DNA of 64,000 nucleotides from Silene conica (lineage: Eukaryota > Streptophyta > Magnoliopsida > Caryophyllales > Caryophyllaceae), in NCBI GenBank assembly GCA_029255685.2, contig CM055316.2, positions 79,544,861 through 79,608,860 on the forward strand. The letters run 5' to 3'. Every line of letters begins with the position of its first letter. Within the stretch, counting starts at the first letter, position 1. Position numbers and translations under genes: made by a program. The notes under the pieces were generated by a model. The model worked only from the letters and a program-made list of their open reading frames with translations, was not told the origin of the DNA and did not search any database. Positions 45,752-57,094 of the stretch are shown one piece after another.

Positions 45752-48700
45752 ATGCCTAGGGGTGACTCTAACTCTTTGTTGTCAACTTCCGAACCGGAGA
45801 GGCTCTTTCGGGCCTTAAGGAGGAAGACCGTTGCAAGGGTAAGAATTGCATCCCAAGCATCTACTAGCCAAAACAACCTCTCTTCATCCGAACCACCAAG
45901 CCCAAATCAAAGCAATCCTAGCCCAACATCCGAAAGTTTCGACAATCCGTTTTATCAATCACCACCACAATCACCACACTTTCCAAACAACCATCAAATT
46001 CATATAATGGCCGCTCTTCGTGATCATAACCGGCCCAATCACAATGACACCACCAATCCAATCAACTTCGGGGTTCTTGTTCCTCAAAATTTCGAAATAC
46101 ACCCTTCGCAAATGAGCTCAATCGAGAAGAACGCCTTTAGCGGGGCTTCTCACGAAAATGCTCATGGGCACTTGAGAAAGTTCAAGGGAAAGGTCGCAAT
46201 GATAAAGAAAACGGGAGTACCCGAGGAGACACTAAGGCTTATGCTTTTCCCCTATTCCTTAACCGATAAGGCGGATAGGTGGTTAAATGTCCATGCTCCA
46301 AATACATTCACCACATGGGACGACTTGGCAACGGCTTTCCTTGCGAAGTACTACCCATCCTCCAAGACCGCGATGCTCCGAAATGAGATAACTCAGTTTC
46401 AACAAGACGAGGGAGAATCTTTGGGAGAAGCTTGGGATAGATACCAAGATTTGCTTGCTAAGTGCCCACACCACGGGATACCACCTTGGTACACAACCCA
46501 AACCTTTTTTCAGACTCTTCTCCCCCGGACTAAAGAAATGGTTAATGCATCGGCGGGTGGTAGCTTTGACCACTTGCCGCATGAGGAGGGAACGGAACTC
46601 ATCAAGAAGATTGTTGATTCGGAGGAAAATTATGGTACTAGGGGGAATGTCTTGAGGAAGAGTAGTAAGTACCCTAGTGAGCACATTTCCAATGCAAAGG
46701 CGAACGAAGAAACCAATGCTAAATTGGACATATTAACCAAGAAATTGGAAGAGTTGACTAAGGGCTCCACTACCAAAGAAACCAAGAGCAAAGTCCCGGG
46801 AATGTACCAAGTAAATAGTGTTGCTTCATGTGACTTATGTGGGGGATGCGGGCATACTTTTGATGTGTGTGCAAACAACAATTCCTATGAGGGAAGTGAG
46901 AGTATTGAGGAGGTATATGCTTTCCAAGCCTTTAACAACCCAAAAAACCCCAATACTTTCAACCCAAATTCGAACTATTACTATCAAGGGATCCGAGGAA
47001 GCCCCTATATGAGTTACAAAAGTACCAATGTGTTGAATCCTCATCAAATTCAACAACCTCAAGGGCAAAACCCCCCCGGTTTTCAACCAAGGGGTGAAAA
47101 CTTCAACCCGAGGAACAATTTCAACAACAACAATTTCTACCAAGGCAACCAATCTAATCAAGCCAATCAAGGCTTTCAACAAAGTTTCAATGACCCGAAC
47201 TTTAATCCAAATTTCCAAAACAACCAAAACCCACAAAATTTCAATGCAAACTTCAATAACAACAACCCAAACTTCAACAACCAAAACAACCCAAACTTCA
47301 ACAACCAAAACAACAATCAATACCACAACCAACAAAATTTCCACAACCCAAACCACCAACAAAACTTCCACAACAACAATTTCAACAATCAAAGCCTCAA
47401 TGACCAAAATTTCAATCAACAATTTCCTAACCACCACCAAAACCCAAACTTCAACAATCAAGGTCCCAAAACAAATCAACAAAGTGAGGGTGCAAGGAAT
47501 GACTACGGGTTTCCCTTGCCCCTTACCAACACACCTCATCAAGATCTCTCAAGTGACTCTCAAGTTGGAGAGTTGCTTAAACTTGTGAAAGGCATGCAAG
47601 CGACACATAATCAAGAAATGATGAATTTGAAGATGGCTAACCAAAAAGAGATCCGGGAGATGGAGGCTAGAGTTGCTTCACAAGCCTTAGCCAACCCACA
47701 AAGGCCACCGGGCGGCTTTCTTGCCCAAGGTCAAAGCTCCCGGGATGCTTCAAAACCACATGGTGTCAATGCTATTATGACAAGCAAACATGAGCAACCA
47801 ATGCTTGAGAAGAGGGATGATGAAGAAGGGTCCAAGGTAGAGCAAGTTATGACGGTATTTGGGAGTGGAAGTGAGGAATGTGTTGAGGAGGAGGTGATGG
47901 TGATGGTGCCCAACACTCCTCCGGATGATTGTAATGAAGTCGACATTGATGACTTAAACTTTGTGATGCAACAAGTCTTGAACATTCCGAAGAAGAATTG
48001 TGATGAAGGCCCGAGTGCCAAAGGAAAAAAGGTGCATGTGATAGAAGAGGAGGACCATGGATATGTGGAGAGCCTCATGGAGAGAAAGATGTGCGAATTT
48101 TTTCGTAAAATCACCAAGGGGGACCCTCGTTGCAATGAGTTGATCAAACTTGTTGAGGAAGTAGAGGCCACAATCCCCTCCACCCAAGAAAAGGAGGAAG
48201 TCAATGCCATTTCACTAGTGGCGAAAAAGATCCCAAGAGATTTGCCAATTAAGTTAGGAGACCCGGGGAGCTTCTCTATTCAATGCTCCGTAGGAGGAAG
48301 ACACATAGAGCACGCTTTGTGCGATCTTGGAGCAAGTGTGAGTGTTATACCACTTGCCATGGCAAAGAAATTGATCAACATTAAACACTTATCCCCTCCT
48401 ATAACGGACATCACTCTTGCCGACGGGACGGTTAGGCCTACTATTGGGGTCCTTGAAGATGCGGTGGTCAAGGTTGGATCGCTTTCCATCCCCACCGACT
48501 TTATGGTCGTGGATATTCCGGTCGGTGAAAGCTCTTTCATTATTCTTGGGAGGCCCTTCTTGGCCACCGGAGGAGCAATCATTGATGTGAAAAAAGGTAG
48601 GCTAACCTTTCAAGTTGAAGATGACTTGTGTGAATTCGTGCTTCCGGAAGCTCCCGGTACAAATTTTAAGGAAAAGAATGTTGGCATGGTTGCAAGTTTG

Positions 48701-49048
48701 TTGGTGAATGATGTCCCTAAGATGTTTGATGAGAAGGGAATCATGAAAAGTATGACCTTGAAGAATGAGGATGCTAGTTTTACTAGCGGGAAGTTGGTTA
48801 GTCCGAAGAAGAGAGACCGTGATAAAGATCAAGGAAAACCAAGTTGTGCTAGTTCTTTTAAAGACCCTTTGGTTGAAAAAGGGGACCTAGAGGAGCTAAT
48901 TGCCGGAAAAGATGTTAAAGCTCGAAAGTTGATGATGAGCAAGATGGAAACTCGAAGTGAGAGCAAAGTGGAAGCCCCGTCCGCGGCTTTTGACCTTTTC
49001 TTAAGGTCACTAGGTAGCATGGACGAAGTTTCCACCTACAAAGATTGA
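45752..49048 (+). CDS. gag-protease polyprotein of the LTR element
   Basis: About 1,098 residues from MPRGDSNSLLSTSEPERLF. A retrotransposon gag (capsid) region lies at about 110-290 (..NAFSGASHENAHGHLRKF.., ..WLNVHAPNTFTTWDDLAT..), then a CCHC zinc knuckle (CDLCGGCGHTFDVC), a long Asn/Gln-rich stretch (about 440-580) and, at about 850-970, an aspartic protease (CDLGASVSVIP, then SFIILGRPFLATGGAIID). The Asn/Gln-rich part may assist assembly, as in related elements. The antisense of this stretch gives long empty frames that are not genes. The frame looks whole. Confidence 0.88.
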   Translation: MPRGDSNSLLSTSEPERLFRALRRKTVARVRIASQASTSQNNLSSSEPPSPNQSNPSPTSESFDNPFYQSPPQSPHFPNNHQIHIMAALRDHNRPNHNDTTNPINFGVLVPQNFEIHPSQMSSIEKNAFSGASHENAHGHLRKFKGKVAMIKKTGVPEETLRLMLFPYSLTDKADRWLNVHAPNTFTTWDDLATAFLAKYYPSSKTAMLRNEITQFQQDEGESLGEAWDRYQDLLAKCPHHGIPPWYTTQTFFQTLLPRTKEMVNASAGGSFDHLPHEEGTELIKKIVDSEENYGTRGNVLRKSSKYPSEHISNAKANEETNAKLDILTKKLEELTKGSTTKETKSKVPGMYQVNSVASCDLCGGCGHTFDVCANNNSYEGSESIEEVYAFQAFNNPKNPNTFNPNSNYYYQGIRGSPYMSYKSTNVLNPHQIQQPQGQNPPGFQPRGENFNPRNNFNNNNFYQGNQSNQANQGFQQSFNDPNFNPNFQNNQNPQNFNANFNNNNPNFNNQNNPNFNNQNNNQYHNQQNFHNPNHQQNFHNNNFNNQSLNDQNFNQQFPNHHQNPNFNNQGPKTNQQSEGARNDYGFPLPLTNTPHQDLSSDSQVGELLKLVKGMQATHNQEMMNLKMANQKEIREMEARVASQALANPQRPPGGFLAQGQSSRDASKPHGVNAIMTSKHEQPMLEKRDDEEGSKVEQVMTVFGSGSEECVEEEVMVMVPNTPPDDCNEVDIDDLNFVMQQVLNIPKKNCDEGPSAKGKKVHVIEEEDHGYVESLMERKMCEFFRKITKGDPRCNELIKLVEEVEATIPSTQEKEEVNAISLVAKKIPRDLPIKLGDPGSFSIQCSVGGRHIEHALCDLGASVSVIPLAMAKKLINIKHLSPPITDITLADGTVRPTIGVLEDAVVKVGSLSIPTDFMVVDIPVGESSFIILGRPFLATGGAIIDVKKGRLTFQVEDDLCEFVLPEAPGTNFKEKNVGMVASLLVNDVPKMFDEKGIMKSMTLKNEDASFTSGKLVSPKKRDRDKDQGKPSCASSFKDPLVEKGDLEELIAGKDVKARKLMMSKMETRSESKVEAPSAAFDLFLRSLGSMDEVSTYKD

Positions 49049-49317
49049 TGATTGATCGTGAAAGGTTTGGTGGAGTCACTTAATAACCACCGGTTGTAAG
49101 TATTAGATTTATTTCTTTCATGAAGTTTGCATATTAGTTTCATGGTTAGTTCGGTTTTTGTTTAATTTTTAGCTTGCATGAGATATTTGGATATGTTTGT
49201 TGCTTGTTTGTGGATGATTCATGAGTATAGTCGGAGGATTATGGGCAAAACCGTTGTAGGCAAAGTTGATTTTTATGTTCAAATTAAATTATTTCTCGAA
49301 ATGGTGTACAGGTACTC

Positions 49318-49870
49318 CCAGCCGGCCCATCGGCCGACGGTACCATACCGGCTGGGAGGCCCTGGACACATTTCCGTTTTTGATAGTTTATTTGGGCAGA
49401 TTTCAGATTTTGCATCCCCAGCCTGTACCAAACCGGCAGCCGGTCCACCGGCTGAGAATCATGTATTGTGTGAACCAAAAGTGAAGAAAAAGCAAAGGAG
49501 AAGGAATCCCCAGCCGGTCGGCCGGCAGCCGGTCCGCCGGCTGGGAGTTTTTGTAAGTGAAGTGAATGAAGAAAAAGAAGACGAAGAGAGCTTCTCAGCC
49601 GGTCGGCCGGCAGCCGGTCCGCCGGCTTGGAGTGTTTTTTGTGAGTGAAACAAGAAGAAGAGAAGACGAAGGGATCTGAAGGCCAGATTTTGAGCCGGTC
49701 GGCCGGCAGCCGGTCCGCCGGCAGCCGGTCCGCCGGCAGCCGGTCCGCCGGCAGCCGGTCCGCCGGCTCAGAAACAAACTCCTTTAAAGAAAAATTCGAA
49801 AAAGCAAAAAATCCAAACCCTCAGTCTCAGTCGGTCGACCGGCGGCCGGTCCAAGACCGGCTGGGAGGGG
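49318..49870. repeat. GC-rich palindromic repeats inside the LTR element
   Basis: Repeats of the unit CAGCCGGTCGGCCGGCAGCC / GGTCCGCCGGC, including five direct copies at 49693-49768. The same type of unit fills the U3 part of both LTRs (about 44115-44535 and 54985-55405). A run of Ser-Arg-Ser-Ala-Gly in the frame upstream of 50068 is only a translation of this repeat. Confidence 0.85.
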
Positions 49871-50067
49871 TCTGTCGGGTTTATTTTAAACCTCACCTAC
49901 CTCATTTCTTCTTCATTCTTTACTCTTTCCTCTTCATTTCTTCTTCATTCCTACTTATTTCCTCATCTCCCATTCATCCCTTACCTTCCAAAACCCCAAC
50001 AAACTTCACCAAACTCTCTCAAATCAAAACCCCCTTCATTCCCTCATCACCTCTCCTTCAATTAGCC

Positions 50068-51792
50068 ATGTCGGGAAGAACAGAAAGGCGATCCAAATCA
50101 AGGCACGACCCTTCGGTTGAGCAAGAAGTTCAAAACGTGATGGAGAGTAGCAACATTGGCCCGGATCCTTGCTTTCCCGGACTCACCTTTGCTACAATTC
50201 AACAAAAAGGTAATTTCACCTATTTTAAGAATCGCCCCCTTCACCCAACTAGGTTTATTGATAGAGCCGGGTTGAGAGAATTAGGGATTGAGAAAATAAC
50301 AGCGGCTCTTTTTGAGGGTTTGGGTATGAAAACTTTGTATGAGACGAAACCGGTTCACACATCTCCCCGGTTAACTTGGGAATTTTTGAGTTCGTTGGTT
50401 GTTACTAAGAACCGAACTTTGGGGAAAGTTGCATTTTTAGAGTTCCGATTGATGAATAGGGAACATCGCCTCACATTAGAGGAATTTGCCTTAATTTTTG
50501 GGCTAGACGGAAAATTGCCCATTAAGCCTCCGGAGGGCTTTAACACCGAGCTCATTTGGACAGCCATCACCGGTCTTGTAAGTGATAGAAACCGAAAGAA
50601 ACCGGCTAATAGGGTGCATTTGGCACCGATTAGGATATGGCATAGGTTCATGGGGTGGACCATTTTCTCTAGGGATGAGCCGCATAACTTCACTACTACG
50701 GAGCTCGAGATACTTGGTTGTTATTTGGTTGGTGGCCCGAAGTTAAACATTGCTCACCATATGGCCCTTCACTTGAGTAGGTTGGCATCCCAACCTCAGC
50801 TTACTACCCCCATTTGTGTTGGGGGGATGGTCACTTTGATTGCCAACTACCGTTGTCAAAGGCACTTCACGGTCGACTTCATTCAGGGTGAGAATGTGTT
50901 ATCTAGCCGATACTTGCAGGATGCTTTGGGGTGGGTACGGTATAACCCCAGTGATCGTAAAGAGTATTGGCAGATTCGGGTTGACAACAAATTCAAGAAT
51001 TCGGTCCCTTTGCCAAACACCGAGTTGATGAGAGTTGTGCCGGGGAAGACCTCTTACCTCCTTGATATCGAGGCGGACCCCGAGGACCTCCCGCCAGACC
51101 AGCGTGCCACGAGAGTTTACGCCAGAGATAGAGTCGGTGCCACTCCTTCCGACCTCCAGTTTGAGCCTTTTCAGCAGCCCCCCATTTCCATGTCCCAGTT
51201 CCAGAGTGGTCCCTCATACTTCCAGGGATCCACCTCCGCCTCCGGTTCATCTTCATCTTCTTGCCTCCAAGAGCTTATTGATTTCATGGCCCGGGTTGAC
51301 TTGGGCATGAAAAGTGCAGCGGATCTAGCGGACCAGCGCCAAGCATTGGCCGATGAGCGGCATAGGGATTTGACCTATAGGCTTGATTACCTCTACCATG
51401 ATCAAGCCTATGGGACATTTCCGAGTTATGATCGGTCCGTTCGCGAGGGTTATCATCATCCGGATAGTGGTCGACCGTCATACTACATGCCTCCTGATAG
51501 GGGTTATGTGCCCCCCGAGGGGCGTTTTTACGGGGAGATTAATGTTTCCCCGGGGTACTTCTCCAACCCGATCTTTCCACCGAATTTTCGTGGAGTCCCG
51601 GACCCTCCCCCTCGAGGACACCCTTCTCCCCATGGCATGTATGGTGACCCGGGAGCTAGTGGGTCGCATGCCTCTCCTTTCCGTGATTTTGTGACCAACC
51701 CGGGCGACTACATGGTGGTTGATGAGGGCAATGGCGAAGGAGATGTAAGCGGTACCGGCGGTGATGGTGATGACGATGATGGTGATGAGTGA
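50068..51792 (+). CDS. ATHILA ORF-1-like protein of the LTR element
   Basis: 575 residues from MSGRTERRSKSRHDPSVEQE. Core features: TPRFIDRAGLRELG-like start region, SPRLTWEFLSSLVV, LEFRLMNREHRLTLEEFALI..FGLDGK, IWHRFMGWTIFSRDE, and LGCYLVGGPKLNIAHHMALH. This resembles the ATHILA ORF-1 family carried by Athila-group elements, whose role is unknown. The C-terminus is proline- and glycine-rich and ends in an acidic run. The frame is open further upstream to 49645, but only through the GC-rich repeat, so the ATG at 50068 (just after a C-rich leader) is preferred. The frame looks whole. Confidence 0.7.
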   Translation: MSGRTERRSKSRHDPSVEQEVQNVMESSNIGPDPCFPGLTFATIQQKGNFTYFKNRPLHPTRFIDRAGLRELGIEKITAALFEGLGMKTLYETKPVHTSPRLTWEFLSSLVVTKNRTLGKVAFLEFRLMNREHRLTLEEFALIFGLDGKLPIKPPEGFNTELIWTAITGLVSDRNRKKPANRVHLAPIRIWHRFMGWTIFSRDEPHNFTTTELEILGCYLVGGPKLNIAHHMALHLSRLASQPQLTTPICVGGMVTLIANYRCQRHFTVDFIQGENVLSSRYLQDALGWVRYNPSDRKEYWQIRVDNKFKNSVPLPNTELMRVVPGKTSYLLDIEADPEDLPPDQRATRVYARDRVGATPSDLQFEPFQQPPISMSQFQSGPSYFQGSTSASGSSSSSCLQELIDFMARVDLGMKSAADLADQRQALADERHRDLTYRLDYLYHDQAYGTFPSYDRSVREGYHHPDSGRPSYYMPPDRGYVPPEGRFYGEINVSPGYFSNPIFPPNFRGVPDPPPRGHPSPHGMYGDPGASGSHASPFRDFVTNPGDYMVVDEGNGEGDVSGTGGDGDDDDGDE

Positions 51793-54743
51793 CCACCTTT
51801 GGAGGTGGTTGGTGATGACTTTGCTCCCATGGAAAAATCCAAAGCAAGTAACTCCCTTAATCCAAATTTCGGTTTAGTTTGCATTTCCTTTATAGCATGC
51901 ATTTAGAGTAGTTAGTTTAGTTTACTTAGTTTGTTTTAGTTTTCTTTTCATGTTTTCACATCATTAGTTTAGATGCATATAGTTGCATTCATTTAGATAC
52001 ATTAGATTTCCATTTTGTATCATATTGTCACATATAGCTTGCATACATGTAGATTAGCGCATTTAGTTTGCATTTAGTTTAGTTTTTAGTTTTTCATCTT
52101 CTTTTGTTTCTCTTTGTTTTTATTGCTTTCACAAAAATCAAAAATCCAAAAAAATTGAAAAACCAAAAACTTTCAAAAATATGTACTTTATTTTCCGGTT
52201 TTCCTCCTCACATTATGCATATAAATAAGTGTGGGAAGGAAGAACCGTTTATTTCAAAAAAATACAAAAACAAGTTTTATTTTCTCAAAAATTTCAAAAA
52301 AGCCAAAAACATGTTGCTTTCGCTCTTTTTCTTCATTTCCCCCTTTGCACTTTGTTACATTGAGGACAATGTAAATCTTAAGTGTGGGGAGGGAAAATAT
52401 CCACTTTGTGTATATTTGTTTGCTTTTGTAAATATGAAAAAAACTTCAAAAATACCAAAAAAATCGAAAAATTTCAAAAATTTCAAAAAAATATGTTCTT
52501 CCTTTCTTTTGTTTTTGTTCTTTGTTTGTTTTGTATATATATTTTTGTTGGACTAACAAGTTGCAGATATGACGACAACCCGAGGTATTAGGAGAATGAA
52601 GATGCTTGGTATACTCTTTCCTACTTCTTTCTCCCCCTCCCGATTTCTTTTTATGTTGATATCATGAAGGAGAACGGGATTTTTGTGCCTTGGATGTTCC
52701 TTCGGGGAACTTGTGGTTGTTGTGGTTGATGTGCTGTTAGTTTAGCCTTCTAGTTGTTGCTTGTTTGTTATGTTTAGTTTTAGTTTGCTTTTGTTTCACA
52801 TGCTTTTTCATTTTCATAGTTTTGTGAATATGTGTTAGTCGGTTTTTCCGTTTTGTTTTTGTTTGAAAATATGCATAGGAGGTTGAATAGTGGAGGGTAT
52901 ATGCCGTCAATGATGATTTTTGTCTTGCCTGTGTCTTTCCCCTCCTAATAGCTTGCACCGTTGATGTCACCTTGTTAGGGTTCTTGCTTGCAAGGACCCG
53001 GAAGTCTAGGCTTAATGACCAAGTTTCGACCACCTTGTGAGACCGTGTTAGACCTTGACCCGACCTAAGACCGACCCTAGCTACTCAAATGTGAGGATAG
53101 AGCCTCCTTTTTAGTCGATCCATCAAACCGACTCAGTTTAGGATTGTGAGTAGTCCTCCTTACGTGGTGTGTTATGTTTATACGCATAAGAATGGCGCTC
53201 GTTCCTTATTTCCGTGATTTATGTTCATGTGCATGTGAGACAACTTTTGTTCCAAATAAATCAACTCCACATTTGCCAAATTAGCCTTGTTTTGACCCTT
53301 GCATCTTATTTCCCTTTTGTTTAACCACTTTGAGCCTTAACCTTTTCATTTGGCCTAAACTACTAAATGAACTACATCCCAAAAACATCATTCCTTGATC
53401 AAGAATGGTTGTTTTTATGGTGATTTGTTAGTGGTAGAGTCGGGGATTTAGATGCCGGTTGGTGGCTTCTTCCGTTGTGGTCGTTACTTTGTCTTTTTTA
53501 TTTGGTGTTTGGGAGTTTGAAAAAGAAAGGAAATGAAAAAAAAAAAATGAAAAAAAGAAAGAAAATAGAAAATCAAAGAAAAAAGTTGAAAAAGTCTTGA
53601 AATATCCAAAAAGAAAAATGTAAATACGTGTTTTGAAAAAGAAAAAGGCTAGCAACTAGTCCCTTCCATCAAGGGGACTTAGAAAAAGCCGTTGCTACAA
53701 TAACGCGGTCTTTTGATGTTTTTGCACGCGTACCGGGTTTACACATTTTTTGCATGAGATTTGATTTTCAAGTCATGTGTTAGGGTGTAGACGTTGTTCG
53801 GTGTTTCTCATAATGACCGCCTTGTATAAGTTTGTGATGGGTCCGATTTTTCCAAAGTAAGTGGGGTTTATGCAATTTTTGCTTGGTTTTGCAAAAACCA
53901 AAGTTAGGGCATAGACGTTTCTTAGTTGTTGTAATAAGGTGTTGTGTTGACTATGGCGATCATTCTTGTTTTTGAACCTCAAATCCCAGAACGGTGCTTG
54001 CACCAAACCATTTTCACCCAACCCAAGCCCCGTTACATCCTTATGGTTGTTCTCATCATGTGCATTTGCATTTTTCATTGATTTTTGGATGGAGTACCAT
54101 TCTAGATTGCGGGCATGCTTCGCAAGTTGAGGTAGGTGAGTGATTTTGGTTACTTTTTGTCACAAAAATCGCCCCCCTTTCTTTCCTTGTGTGTTGAGTG
54201 TCACCCGTGAGAGTCGGTACTTAGGGTCCTTTTATCGGGTATGGGTCTTGCATGGAGTCGAATCATGTGTGTGTCGTATCGTTCTTGGAAGTATAGCTTA
54301 GTACTTCCGTTTGCCCACCTTGAATTAGTTTCTTGGTCTTTGGTGATGTCATTCTTGGTTGCTTGAGCTTGATTTAGGGGTTTGACACCTTGGTTAGACT
54401 TTGAGTCGGCATCCTCCGCTATAGACCTCCTTAGTTTTGTTTTTCAAAACCACGCTTGAATGAGGCGAGCGGTTTTCTTTCTTTTCCGATGCATTTGCTT
54501 GTCTATACGTGTATTGTTTTTACTTGTTGGCATCAAAAGTTTTGTAGCAAGACCTTACTTGCCTTGCAATAGGGCATTCTCCCTCATGAATGTCAAATTG
54601 TGAGTTGAAAGGGCTACGGGTGTAGCTAAACCCGATTCGGCTTATAGATAGCTTAGTTAGTTTGTTTCTTTGTTTTTAATAAGGGTTATATAGTTACTTG
54701 TTCTCTTACTCGAGGACGAGTAAGGTTTAAGTGTGGGGAATTC
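51793..54743 (+). other. 3' non-coding interior of the LTR element
   Basis: No coding domain. Low-complexity AAAAAxxCAAAAA and TTTTGTTTG runs. TTAAGTGTGGGGAGGG (52378) and TTTAAGTGTGGGGAATTC (54728) are polypurine-tract-like; the second lies directly before the 3' LTR and is probably the functional one. A long 3' non-coding zone is usual for Athila/Tat elements. Confidence 0.6.
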
Positions 54744-56437
54744 TGATGAGCTCCATTTTGGTCATCATTTCCTTTACATTTTCTTTGTTTTCGGTCACGA
54801 TTCGACCTCGATTTGCGTGTCTTTAGGTGTTTTTACGTCCGTTGCCCCGTATATTCCTATTCTGTCCAATTTTTGTAGGTATTACGGCGGGGGGCGAAGA
54901 AACGAGAGAAATCAAGGTGAATTTGGAGCGATTTATGAAGAATTATGAAGGAATTTGCAAGGAGCATTCCCAGGCCCTGCCAGCCGGTCCCCAACCGGCG
55001 GCCGGTAGGCCGGCTGGGATGCATAGACTTGATTTTGGCGAAGGAATTGAAGAATGTTGCAGATTAATGCAAAAGGTGTCCCAGCCGGTGGACAACCGGC
55101 AGCCGGCCCACCGGCTGAGGGGACTTATTCATATCAAAAGTCGAAGAAAAAGTCAGAAGGGAAAAAAGGGCTCCCAGCCGGTGGACAACCGGCAGCCGGT
55201 CCACCGGCTGAGGGGACCTGATCATGTTATAAATTGAAGAAATTTCCAGAATTGAGCCAAAGGCCTCCCAGCCGGTGCCCGACCGGCAGCCGGCCGGTCG
55301 GCTGAAGATCAAAGCCAAAACGAAGAAAAGAAGGAAAAAGTTCAGAAGTCCAAATTTGGACTCTCAGCCGGTCACAGACCGGCAGCCGGTCGACCGGCTG
55401 GGAGTCGCTTTTCAGAAATTCGCGCACTATATAAACCCGCACTTAGTCTTTCATTTGTTACGTTACTTTTGCACACTTTTCTAGGGTTTTTACTGTTTCA
55501 TTACTTAATACTTAGACTAAAAAACACTCATAAATATTTTAATCTTCTTTAGATCCTTGTTTAATCTTTCTATATTTGTTAATCTCTCTTTAGTAATCTA
55601 GTTAGCCTTGTTCTTGGGCATTTGTAGAGGATTTCATTGGGTTGTAATTTGAAGGGTTTGAAAGAATCTTTCAACTTGTTATCCAAGCTACTTCCTTTCC
55701 TATTGTTTTTGGTATAATTCTTCTAATCTCTACTTAGTTTTTACATTTGTTTAAGTTTCCTTTGAATCAATTGTTTATCCTTTGCTTGTTCATGATGTTT
55801 AGCTTTTGTTCATGCCTTATTCACATGTTTTCATTTACCATGAGTGAGTAGTCTCCTTGCTAGGGTAAGGGGTGATCTTGGGTGTTGTTTAGATGATGAA
55901 TTCATGCTAGTAAGTTGATTAGTTGTTCTTAAAAAAGTAGTCTTCCATTTGTTGCATGCTAGGTGTTTGATGATTTGCCTCAACGAAAGTTGGGCTTTGA
56001 TTTTAGCGTGACTTGCCTTTAGCGACGGTTGGGGGTTTGTCTTAGCATGTTTAATGGTTGGTTGTGATATTTGTAGCGAAAGTTAGGGTATTCCGACCTA
56101 GGTTAGTCGACTCGAGAGAAGAGACTACCCGAGGCTATTTGTTTGAGACCTTCTAGTTTTCTTTCTAGCATCTTCGTCTAACCACCTTAGTGACCCCCGA
56201 AACCCTAGTCTTCTCTTCCATTGATTCAATCTTATTTAGTTGCTTTAATTGTTCGTCTTAGTTGTTCTTTAGTCTTTAATCAACCACAAACCTATTACCC
56301 CGACTCTCGCATAAACTAGAACATAATTACACAACTATCCCCACCGTCTTCGCGTTCGACCCCGATTTCGATACTACTTGCTTTCGGGTTTTACAAATGT
56401 GTTTGATGCCGGTATTGACGACAAAAATCGGTCATCA
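54744..56437 (+). repeat. 3' LTR
   Basis: Same length as the 5' LTR and nearly identical. It ends TCATCA at 56437, followed by the host sequence TACCTACATACAGG, which leads into the 3' flank of a cystatin-like gene. Confidence 0.9.
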
Positions 56438-57094
56438 TACCTACATACAGGAAAACATGTACGCCACAAGCCTACAATCAGTGGTCCTTTTACAAACTTT
56501 GCTAATCCTAAAAAGAACATTCTCCAAGAATGTATTTGATCTTACGTAACACTACACTCGAAAGTGGCAGTAAGCGAGCATCATTACGAGAACTCGGTTA
56601 GACTGATGTAGAATACACTTAGTAACTGTTCACTACACACTAATGTGTTTGAATATATCTCCTGGGATTCCAAGCATCAAAGTGTAGTTATACTTGCACA
56701 AACTGATTGTTCAAAATATCAACCGTTGGTATCATTGAATCAGGTATCAACATTTCTCGAGAGTAATAGCAATAACAAACAATGACCAAACACTTGAATT
56801 TTTTCGAAATGGAGCTGAAAAAATCCAAAAACAATCGTATTATATTATAGACATAATTTGCCAACGCCATCTCCATAAGATTTTGTCGTAATAAAGGTTG
56901 TTTACACACACGGAGATGCTTCCCAGTTTCAAAATACTAATAAAAGACAACAAAAAGGCATAGAAACAACGCAAAACTGCCTTATGAAGATTGTACTCGT
57001 GGGAATTAGTTGTTACGAATGCACTAACCTAATAAAAAAACATACAAAACATGACTAATACCTTCCTTCCCTTCCTCGTCCTTCTTCTCCTTCT
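56438..57094. other. 3' flank of the cystatin-like copy B, no gene seen
   Basis: 56480-56790 is a close match to 23690-23980, the flank of copy A, showing that the two regions belong to one repeated genomic unit now separated by transposons. Confidence 0.6.

Larger units (their letters stand above)
43516..56437 (+). mobile_element. Athila/Tat-type Ty3/gypsy LTR retrotransposon, young, with an extra 3' piece at its left
   Basis: Two 1,694 bp direct repeats (43875-45568, 54744-56437) begin TGATGA and end TCATCA and differ at fewer than about ten sites, so insertion is recent, within roughly the last million years at usual plant rates. The interior has a tRNA-Asp-type primer site, a gag-protease frame and an ATHILA ORF-1-like frame. 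I recognise no reverse transcriptase, RNase H or integrase, so it seems non-autonomous, though its two frames look whole. The 360 bp before the first LTR (43516-43874) also repeats the sequence before the second LTR, as if an adjoining copy once lay to the left. Confidence 0.85.

Noticed and set aside
46835-47542. 235-residue Val/Ile-rich membrane-protein-like frame on the minus strand
   Set aside because: Antisense of the Asn/Gln-rich gag segment; no start context or family.
49645-50067. N-terminal extension with SRSAGSRSAG repeats
   Set aside because: Reads through the GC-rich palindromic repeat and leader; similarity to a protein family starts only after the ATG at 50068.
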